From Burkholderiaceae bacterium (GTDB lineage Bacteria > Pseudomonadota > Gammaproteobacteria > Burkholderiales > Burkholderiaceae), in assembly GCA_017997515.1 (NCBI GenBank), contig JAGOEY010000021.1, forward strand, positions 1-15,790: a stretch of 15,790 nt of DNA, in the 5' to 3' direction. The notes beneath the pieces are model-generated. The model ran no database searches. It was not told the origin of the DNA and saw nothing but the letters and a program-made list of their open reading frames with translations. Of the stretch, positions 10,520 to 15,790 are shown piece by piece. Both the position numbers and the translations under genes were made by a program. Within the stretch, counting starts at the first letter, position 1. The number at the start of each line of letters is the position of its first letter.

Positions 10520-10816
<297 letters not shown>

Positions 10817-11698
10817 CTAGTGGGCTTCATGTGCCTGGCCGAGATAAATCAGGGTCAGCATCATGAAAATGAAAGCCTGGAGTGTGATCACCAAGATATG
10901 GAAGATCGCCCAGATGGTGCCGGCGATGATGTGCCCGATAGGCATCAACACCCCCGTCAACGACAGAGCCGCTGCGCCACCCATCAGCGCAATCAGCATA
11001 AAGACCAACTCACCCGCATACATGTTGCCGAACAACCGCATGCCATGCGACACCGTTTTGGCCATGTATTCAATAATTTGCATCAACAGGTTGATGGGCC
11101 ACAGCACGGGGTGGGCACCAAATGGCGCCGTCACCAGCTCATGGCCCCAGCCGCCCAGGCCTTTGATCTTGATGCTGTACAGCAGGCACAGGAACAATAC
11201 GGCGGTGGACAGGCCCAACGTGGTCGAGAGATCGGCCGTGGGAACCACACGCATGTAGGCATGGGCAGGGTCATGGCCCGCAGCGCCGTGGGCCAGCGCC
11301 CAGATTTGCGGCAGCAAGTCCACAGGCAACATGTCCATGGCGTTCAGCAGGAAAATCCAGACAAACACGGTCAGGGCCAGCGGCGCAATGAAGCGGCGGC
11401 TACGCTCGTTATGGATGTTGGCCTTGGTCTGGTTGCCCACCATTTCGACCAGCATTTCGACTGCCGCCTGAAAACGACCTGGAACACCGGAGTGCGCCTT
11501 GCGTGCGGCAAGCCACAACACGAAGCAACCGATCACACCGATGACCAAAGCGGTCAGGATGGAGTCCAGATTGATAACGGAAAAATCTACGATCTTGGTC
11601 TGCTTGACCGACTGAAAGTCTCTCCAGGTGACCTGCCAATGGGTCAAGTGGTGAACGATATATTCACTGGCGGTGGGTGCGTGTCCTTCTGCGGCCAT
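10817..11698 (-). CDS. atpB: ATP synthase Fo subunit a (proton channel)
   Basis: The 293-residue a subunit provides the half-channels next to the c-ring. The essential arginine is R221 in HGMRLFGNMYAGEL. E230, H267 and Q274 correspond to other known proton-path positions of the E. coli chain. Hydrophobic helices include NLDSILTALVIGVIGCFVLW (43-62), FIAPLALTVFVWIFLLNAM and the C-terminal AIFHILVITLQAFIFMMLTL. ATG at 11698 (MAAEGHAPTASEYIVHHL) matches the family N-terminus, with AAGGA about ten bases upstream. A longer reading to 11773 would run into the atpI coding region and was rejected. It lies 34 bases after atpI. Confidence 0.96.
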   Translation of the reverse strand: MAAEGHAPTASEYIVHHLTHWQVTWRDFQSVKQTKIVDFSVINLDSILTALVIGVIGCFVLWLAARKAHSGVPGRFQAAVEMLVEMVGNQTKANIHNERSRRFIAPLALTVFVWIFLLNAMDMLPVDLLPQIWALAHGAAGHDPAHAYMRVVPTADLSTTLGLSTAVLFLCLLYSIKIKGLGGWGHELVTAPFGAHPVLWPINLLMQIIEYMAKTVSHGMRLFGNMYAGELVFMLIALMGGAAALSLTGVLMPIGHIIAGTIWAIFHILVITLQAFIFMMLTLIYLGQAHEAH

Positions 11699-11732
11699 CT
11701 CAGGTTTTTCCTTCAGTTCTTCACGAAGCAGT

Positions 11733-12206
11733 TCAATCCAGTTTCGATCTTCTGGACTGCACCACAAGTGCAATCCAGTACGTTTTCATGGTGAGCACCA
11801 TGCCAGCCACCAAGGCCAGCCAGCTCAAACCAAGCACCACCCTGGGGGCCGCCACCAATATGGCAACCGTCAGGATGATCTTTACCATTTCCCACCCAAA
11901 GAACCTCAGCATCGCAACGCCGGGCTCTTGAACATTTTTGTGCCGCAGCACACCCCGGGCAAACAAGGCCGCAGGAACCAGCACCGCCAGTGCACCGTAT
12001 CCGGCAGACCAGCCTGCGCTTTGCCGACCGGTCAGCGCCCAGGCAGCCAACGCCACCAAGCACCCCACCAACGCCTGCATTGCAAGAATTCGCCAAACAG
12101 AGACTTGCGGATTTGCGTCGCGCCACTGTTGTGCCTCGTCGGCACTCAGGGGCTTGAAATCGCTGTCCTGGTCGTCATCTTCTGCATGAGGGGTGATTGT
12201 TTTCAT
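11733..12206 (-). CDS. atpI: ATP synthase assembly protein AtpI
   Basis: The 157-residue small membrane protein belongs to the AtpI family, which sits first in many atp operons and is thought to help c-ring assembly or magnesium supply; it is not part of the finished enzyme. The N-terminal 35 residues are polar and acidic (TPHAEDDDQDSDFKPLSADE), followed by four predicted membrane segments near 36-57, 65-84, 105-120 and 125-147. The conserved FFGWEMVKIILT stretch is present. ATG at 12206 is chosen over the in-frame ATG at 12251 because a TATAAT -10 box lies at 12254-12259, so a transcript from it would start downstream of the longer start. Confidence 0.85.
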   Translation of the reverse strand: MKTITPHAEDDDQDSDFKPLSADEAQQWRDANPQVSVWRILAMQALVGCLVALAAWALTGRQSAGWSAGYGALAVLVPAALFARGVLRHKNVQEPGVAMLRFFGWEMVKIILTVAILVAAPRVVLGLSWLALVAGMVLTMKTYWIALVVQSRRSKLD

Positions 12207-12253
12207 TGTGTATGACACCCCGCTGACGGCCGGGAAACCCGACAAAGCCATTG

Positions 12254-12285
12254 ATTATAAGTAAAAACCCGTGCGAGTTTGCCAA
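12254..12285 (-). promoter_or_regulatory. Candidate promoter of the atp operon
   Basis: On the minus strand a perfect -10 hexamer TATAAT occupies 12259-12254, about 48 bases before the atpI ATG. The best -35 match, TTGGCA at 12285-12280, is 20 bases away, longer than the usual 16-18, so the -35 assignment is weak. The -35 region overlaps a short palindrome, CCAAG-AA-CTTGG at 12282-12293, which might bind a regulator. Position upstream of the first atp gene supports the call. Confidence 0.5.
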
Positions 12286-12473
12286 GAACTTGGATACGGG
12301 GGCCAAATCATGCCTGTCGTCCGCTGAAACCTGCAGGCCAACCCCATCCGTTTGCCGTGTATTCCCGCCACAAACAGCGGTCTGACGTGGGTGTGGTTTT
12401 TGCACCAACAATGCGCACGACTGCTGTGCCTGCAGCCCCAAAAATGCACCCACCACCCTTGGATAATCACACC

Positions 12474-12797
12474 ATGAGCACACCAACGCCCCCTCCCATC
12501 CTGGGCCAGCAATCCACCACCGATGTGGCAGACACCCGCAAGGAATCGCTGATCACCTACCCGTCACTTTTCCCCATCAAGGTCATGGGGGTGAAGGCAG
12601 ACGGTTTTGTCCATGCCATCACCGTGATTGCCCAGCAATTTGACCCCAGCTTTGACGCCAGCACGATCGAGCTGCGCCCCAGCAAGGCCGGCAACTACCT
12701 CGGCGTCACCATCACTGTGACCGCCACCAGCCGCGAACAGCTCGATGCGCTGTACCGCACGCTGTCCACCCACCCGATGGTCAAGGTGGTGCTGTAA
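12474..12797 (+). CDS. ybeD: DUF493/YbeD-family small protein
   Basis: The 107-residue protein belongs to the YbeD (DUF493) family, a small ferredoxin-like (ACT-like) fold of unknown biochemical role that is very often found beside lipB. Family marks include LITYPSLFPIKVMG near 25-38, a helix containing FVHAITVIAQQF, and SKAGNYLGVTITVTATSREQLD leading to LYRTLSTHPMVKVVL at the end. The first 24 residues are low-complexity and probably disordered. ATG at 12474 has only a weak GGA at about 10 bases and a GATAAT box at 12462-12467, so a leaderless transcript is possible. The lipB gene starts 3 bases after its stop. A link with lipoate metabolism is suggested only by this neighbourhood. Confidence 0.85.
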   Translation: MSTPTPPPILGQQSTTDVADTRKESLITYPSLFPIKVMGVKADGFVHAITVIAQQFDPSFDASTIELRPSKAGNYLGVTITVTATSREQLDALYRTLSTHPMVKVVL

Positions 12798-12800
12798 GCC

Positions 12801-13478
12801 ATGGTGATAGACATCCGGCAGCTGGGCCGTGTGGACTACCTCCCCACGTATGTCGCCATGCAGGATTTTACGGCCCAGCGCATACCAGACGGCCCTGATG
12901 CGCTATGGATATGTGAGCACAACCCGGTGTTTACCCAAGGCCTGGCAGGCAAAGCGGAGCACATACTGCACAACGACGTCGCCATTCCCGTGGTGCAAAC
13001 CAACCGGGGCGGCCAAGTCACCTTCCACGGACCAGGCCAGGTGGTGGCCTACCCGTTGATCGACCTGCAGCGCGCCGGGTACTACGTCAAGGAATACGTC
13101 TACCGCGTTGAAGAGTCCGTGTTGCGCACGCTGGCGCACTTCGGCGTCACCGGGCACCGGGTGGCAGGTGCACCCGGCATTTACGTGCGCTTGGACGACC
13201 CTTTTTCGCATGCGGCACTGACAGGCCCTGCGCATCCGGGCGACCCATTCCGGGGCCTGGGCAAGATTGCCGCGCTGGGTATCAAGGTCAGCCGGCACTG
13301 CACCTACCACGGTGTGGCCCTTAACGTGGCCATGGACCTGGAACCCTACAGCCGCATCAACCCTTGCGGCTACGCAAACCTGCAAACCGTGGACCTTTCT
13401 ACAATCGGGGTTCAAACCACTTGGGACGAAGCTGCGGGCGTGCTGGCCTCCAAACTCAGCGCATTTCTCGCACCGTGA
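12801..13478 (+). CDS. lipB: Octanoyl-[ACP]:protein octanoyltransferase LipB
   Basis: The 225-residue enzyme moves octanoate from acyl carrier protein to the lipoyl-domain lysine of 2-oxoacid dehydrogenase and glycine-cleavage subunits, the first step of lipoate synthesis. Family motifs are [13 protein letters not shown] at 68-80, [12 protein letters not shown] at 154-165 with the conserved Lys155, the HGVALNV stretch near 170-176 and INPCGY at 186-191 with catalytic Cys189. A loop of about 15 residues ([15 protein letters not shown], 132-146) sits just before the GKIA motif. The ATG lies 3 bases after the ybeD stop with no strong ribosome-binding site, so translation is probably coupled. A GTG is codon 2. 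lipA follows after 4 bases. Confidence 0.96.
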   Translation: MVIDIRQLGRVDYLPTYVAMQDFTAQRIPDGPDALWICEHNPVFTQGLAGKAEHILHNDVAIPVVQTNRGGQVTFHGPGQVVAYPLIDLQRAGYYVKEYVYRVEESVLRTLAHFGVTGHRVAGAPGIYVRLDDPFSHAALTGPAHPGDPFRGLGKIAALGIKVSRHCTYHGVALNVAMDLEPYSRINPCGYANLQTVDLSTIGVQTTWDEAAGVLASKLSAFLAP

Positions 13479-13482
13479 TCTG

Positions 13483-14481
13483 ATGAGCACTCATGAAGTC
13501 GTGCGCGATGCGCAATCCGTAGAAGCCTACAACCCGCTGGCCAAGCAGAAGGCTGGCGCCAAGCTGTCGCGTATCCCGGTCAAGGTGGTGCAGGGCGAAA
13601 TGCTCAAGAAGCCGGACTGGATCCGCGTCAAGGCGGGCAGCCCCACCACCCGCTTCTACGAAATCAAGGACATCCTGCGCGAGAACAAGCTGCACACGGT
13701 GTGTGAAGAGGCGTCCTGTCCCAACATCGGTGAATGTTTCGGCAAGGGCACAGCCACCTTCATGATCATGGGTGACAAGTGCACCCGCCGCTGCCCGTTC
13801 TGCGACGTGGGCCATGGCCGCCCCGACCCGCTGGACAAGGACGAGCCGCTGAACCTGGCCAAGACCATTGCCCAGTTGCGCCTGAAGTACGTCGTAATCA
13901 CCAGCGTGGACCGCGATGACCTGCGCGACGGCGGCAGCGGCCACTTCGTCGAGTGCATCAAGAACATCCGTGAGCTGTCGCCCAGCACCCAAATTGAAAT
14001 CCTGGTGCCCGACTTCCGTGGCCGCGACGACCGCGCGCTGGAAATCCTGAAGGCCGCACCGCCCGACGTGATGAACCACAACCTCGAAACCGCGCCCCGC
14101 CTGTACAAGGAAGCGCGCCCGGGCAGTGACTACCAGTTCAGCCTGAACCTGCTCAAGAAGTTCAAGGCGCTGCACCCCAACGTGCCGACCAAGAGCGGCA
14201 TCATGGTTGGCTTGGGTGAAACCGACGAAGAAATCCTGCAAGTCATGCGCGACATGCGTGCCCACGACATCGACATGCTGACCATTGGCCAGTACCTGTC
14301 ACCGTCCACCTCTCACCTGCCCGTGCGCCGCTACGTACACCCCGACACCTTCAAGATGTTCGAGGAAGAGGCCTACAAGATGGGCTTCAGCCACGCAGCC
14401 GTGGGTGCGATGGTGCGGTCGTCCTACCATGCAGACGAGCAAGCCCATGCCGCGTCGCTGCACGCGAACGACACGCCCTGA
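13483..14481 (+). CDS. lipA: Lipoyl synthase LipA (radical SAM)
   Basis: The 332-residue enzyme inserts two sulfur atoms into protein-bound octanoate, completing lipoate. The auxiliary iron-sulfur cluster motif C-x4-C-x5-C is at Cys74, 79 and 85 ([12 protein letters not shown]). The radical-SAM motif C-x3-C-x2-C is at Cys100, 104 and 107 (CTRRCPFC). The C-terminal RSSY at 312-315 supplies the serine ligand of the auxiliary cluster. All are intact. The ATG at 13483 follows the lipB stop by 4 bases and gives the usual N-terminus; a longer in-frame reading would lie inside lipB. The N-terminal extension of about 70 residues before the first Cys, with [19 protein letters not shown], is normal for betaproteobacterial LipA. 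Confidence 0.98.
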   Translation: MSTHEVVRDAQSVEAYNPLAKQKAGAKLSRIPVKVVQGEMLKKPDWIRVKAGSPTTRFYEIKDILRENKLHTVCEEASCPNIGECFGKGTATFMIMGDKCTRRCPFCDVGHGRPDPLDKDEPLNLAKTIAQLRLKYVVITSVDRDDLRDGGSGHFVECIKNIRELSPSTQIEILVPDFRGRDDRALEILKAAPPDVMNHNLETAPRLYKEARPGSDYQFSLNLLKKFKALHPNVPTKSGIMVGLGETDEEILQVMRDMRAHDIDMLTIGQYLSPSTSHLPVRRYVHPDTFKMFEEEAYKMGFSHAAVGAMVRSSYHADEQAHAASLHANDTP

Positions 14482-14492
14482 AACAAACCCAT

Positions 14493-14539
14493 GCGCCAGG
14501 GACAGGCGCTGTGATTTTCCCGGCAGATACACATGCCGG
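14493..14539 (+). other. Two tandem hairpins after lipA
   Basis: GCGCC at 14493-14497 pairs with GGCGC at 14505-14509 and is followed by TGTGATTTT, a weak intrinsic-terminator shape. A second stem, CCGGCA at 14520-14525 with TGCCGG at 14534-14539, lies just behind with an 8-base loop and no U-run. Together they may end or weaken read-through from ybeD-lipB-lipA into the next gene. The second stem hides an ATG at 14533, which argues against that ATG as a start. Confidence 0.45.
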
Positions 14540-14565
14540 TGGGGGCAGGCGCGATAGACTGGGGC

Positions 14566-15108
14566 ATGCCTGAACCCCTTCTTCCCTCCGACATCTCCCC
14601 CACAGATACCGCAGTGCCACCTGCCAGCCGCGTCAGCCCTTGGTGGCGTGCCCTGAGTGTGCTGCTGCTGCTGGCTTTGCTGCTGGGCTGGGCCGCAAGC
14701 GCCAGCATGACCGAGCAGCTGAAAGCGCAGATTCGCCACCTTCAAAGCAAAGTGGCGGTGCTGCCCCAAGTCAAACATATTTCTGTGCTGCTGGACACCC
14801 AGCAGCAGCCCGCCCTGCTCGTGACATTCGACCCCGGCGCGGGTGTGCTGCAGTTGCAACGCCTCAACGACGTGATCGAGGGGCGCGAGGAAAGCCTGCA
14901 GCTGTGGGCGCTCACGGGCGACAAACCACCACGCTCGCTGGGCCTGCTCACCAGCCGGTACAAGACCCTGCAGATTCCCGCCAAAGCAGAAGATCTGGTC
15001 GGTGCGGAGGCACTGGCGGTCAGCGTGGAAGTCAAGGGCGGCGCGCCAGACAACCAAGGCCCGGAGCAGCCCTTCCTGTTCCGGGGCTGGCTGGTGCAAA
15101 AGGCCATT
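14566..15108 (+). CDS. Membrane-anchored protein with RskA-type C-terminal domain, lacking an anti-sigma domain
   Basis: Numbered from the ATG at 14566, this is a 180-181 residue single-pass membrane protein. Residues 1-28 form a short cytoplasmic tail, 29-46 a membrane helix (ALSVLLLLALLLGWAASA), 47-66 a likely coiled coil (SMTEQLKAQIRHLQSKVAVL), and 70-180 a periplasmic domain. That domain carries RskA C-terminal family marks: LQLWAL at 111-116, PPRSLGLL at 121-128, and AVSVEVKGGAP followed by GPEQP and FRGWL near the end. In anti-sigma-K factors this domain follows a cytoplasmic zinc-binding anti-sigma domain. Here the tail is too short to hold one and no sigma-factor gene is adjacent, so regulation of a sigma factor is not supported. 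An ATG at 14533 would add 11 residues but lies inside a hairpin. The stop codon is at 15109-15111. Confidence 0.72.
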
Positions 15109-15125
15109 TGACCTCCACCACAGCC

Positions 15126-15790
15126 ATGGCCATCCCTGCACTGACCCCGCTGGGTGCCAGCACCTGCCCCCAATGCCGTACGGGCATGCAGCAGGTGGCG
15201 CTGGAGGGGCACTACGGGCAGCAGGTGGTGTGTGACCTGTGTGCCCACTGCCACCTGGTGTGGTTCGACGAATTTGAATCGGTGCGGCTGTCTGGCCTGG
15301 GCTGGGTCAGCCTGCTGCGGCAGATGCAGGCCGCGTCAGCCCAGTCGCCAGGTGTTCTGTCGCCCCGCCTGTCGTGCACCCGTTGCGCGGCGGATCTCAA
15401 ACCCGTGCACAACCTCACCCGTTTTGGCCGGTTTGCGGCGCTGGAATGCCCCCGCAAACACGGCCATCTGCAGACCTTCAGCCTGCTGCTGGCCGAACGC
15501 GGGCTGGTGCGCCCGCTGCTCAGCAGCGACCTGCAGACACTCGTGAGCGAGGGCCGCGACGCCTGCTGCCTGAACTGCGGCAGCGCCATCACGCCGGGCA
15601 GTGAACGCTGCCAACACTGCGACAGCCCCCTGGTGGTGATTGACATGCCACGCCTGATGGGTGCCCTGCTCATCCGCCACGCAGAGCCGCTGCCTGCGGA
15701 GCAGGCCCGCCACGTCGCCTGGCAATGCCGGGGTTGCGGTGCCGCGCTGGAGCCCACCCGCACCGCACGCTGTGAGCACTGCCACCACCA
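15126..15790 (+). CDS. Multi-zinc-ribbon protein, 3' end outside the window
   Basis: An open frame from ATG 15126 runs through at least 221 codons to the window edge with no stop, so the gene is partial. It is cysteine-rich in regularly spaced pairs: C14/C17, C39/C42 (plus C36), C84/C87 with C108 and nearby histidines, C148/C151 with C162/C165, and C201/C204 with C216/C219. That suggests four zinc ribbons. The first, CPQCRTGM ... LCAHCHLVWFDEFE, resembles a zf-TFIIB-like ribbon, whose usual second half reads CPxCGGxWxDxxE. The region between ribbons (about 116-145, 170-190) is Leu-rich and helical. No membrane segment is visible in the part present. It starts 14 bases after the RskA-like gene, so the two probably share a transcript. 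Function is unknown; a zinc-binding adaptor or protein-protein interaction role is inference. Confidence 0.7.
   Translation, partial: MAIPALTPLGASTCPQCRTGMQQVALEGHYGQQVVCDLCAHCHLVWFDEFESVRLSGLGWVSLLRQMQAASAQSPGVLSPRLSCTRCAADLKPVHNLTRFGRFAALECPRKHGHLQTFSLLLAERGLVRPLLSSDLQTLVSEGRDACCLNCGSAITPGSERCQHCDSPLVVIDMPRLMGALLIRHAEPLPAEQARHVAWQCRGCGAALEPTRTARCEHCHH

Noticed and set aside
11699..11773. N-terminal extension of atpB by 25 codons
   Set aside because: It would overlap the atpI coding end, and ATG 11698 gives the known family N-terminus with a usable ribosome-binding site.
12279..12473. Upstream in-frame extension of the YbeD-family gene by 65 codons
   Set aside because: The extra residues have no similarity to the family and cover the divergent promoter region; the ATG at 12474 gives close to the usual length.
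14299..15141. A 280-codon minus-strand open frame opposite the lipA end and the RskA-like gene
   Set aside because: It covers the certain lipA C-terminus on the other strand, and the predicted protein is Gln/His/Leu-rich without any motif.

Overview
The window looks like a stretch of core chromosome from a betaproteobacterium of the order Burkholderiales, most likely family Comamonadaceae (Rhodoferax/Acidovorax-like). The reasons are the GC-rich coding style, the protein flavour of LipA and AtpD (AtpD has an insertion of about 7 residues near residue 200 relative to E. coli, which I recall from Comamonadaceae), and the gene order atpIBEFHAGDC divergent from a YbeD-family gene plus lipB-lipA. 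The placement rests on recognition by eye, not on a search.

Layout from left to right. (1) 1-67 holds a GC-rich double hairpin resembling a dispersed intergenic repeat. (2) 68-4793, all on the minus strand, is a four-gene sugar-uptake operon. In transcription order it runs ROK-family regulator, two-domain ABC ATPase (RbsA/XylG type), RbsC-type permease and RbsB-type periplasmic binding protein. The first three genes overlap. The substrate cannot be read from the sequence. A 21-bp-phased direct repeat upstream of the regulator is a candidate operator. (3) 4937-4982 holds two hairpins, one an intrinsic terminator, that end the atp operon. (4) 4986-12206, minus strand, is the complete F1Fo ATP synthase operon atpI-B-E-F-H-A-G-D-C with all key catalytic and ion-path residues. 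An unusually long hairpin lies between atpD and atpC. A candidate promoter lies at 12254-12285.

(5) 12260-12473 is a 214-base divergent intergenic region. (6) 12474-14481, plus strand, carries a DUF493/YbeD-family gene, lipB and lipA, which together attach octanoate to and then sulfurate lipoyl-dependent enzyme domains. (7) 14566 to the right edge, plus strand, holds two poorly characterised genes 14 bases apart. The first is a membrane-anchored protein with an RskA-type C-terminal domain but no N-terminal anti-sigma domain. The second is a cysteine-rich multi-zinc-ribbon protein whose end lies beyond the window.

Most of the window is housekeeping (respiratory ATP synthesis, lipoate synthesis) beside an ordinary sugar-transport operon. 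No mobile element, CRISPR array, tRNA or rRNA was seen. The least-described content is the RskA-like/zinc-ribbon pair at the right edge, the atpD-atpC hairpin, and the phased repeat upstream of the ROK regulator. No clear evidence of a wholly new system was found.
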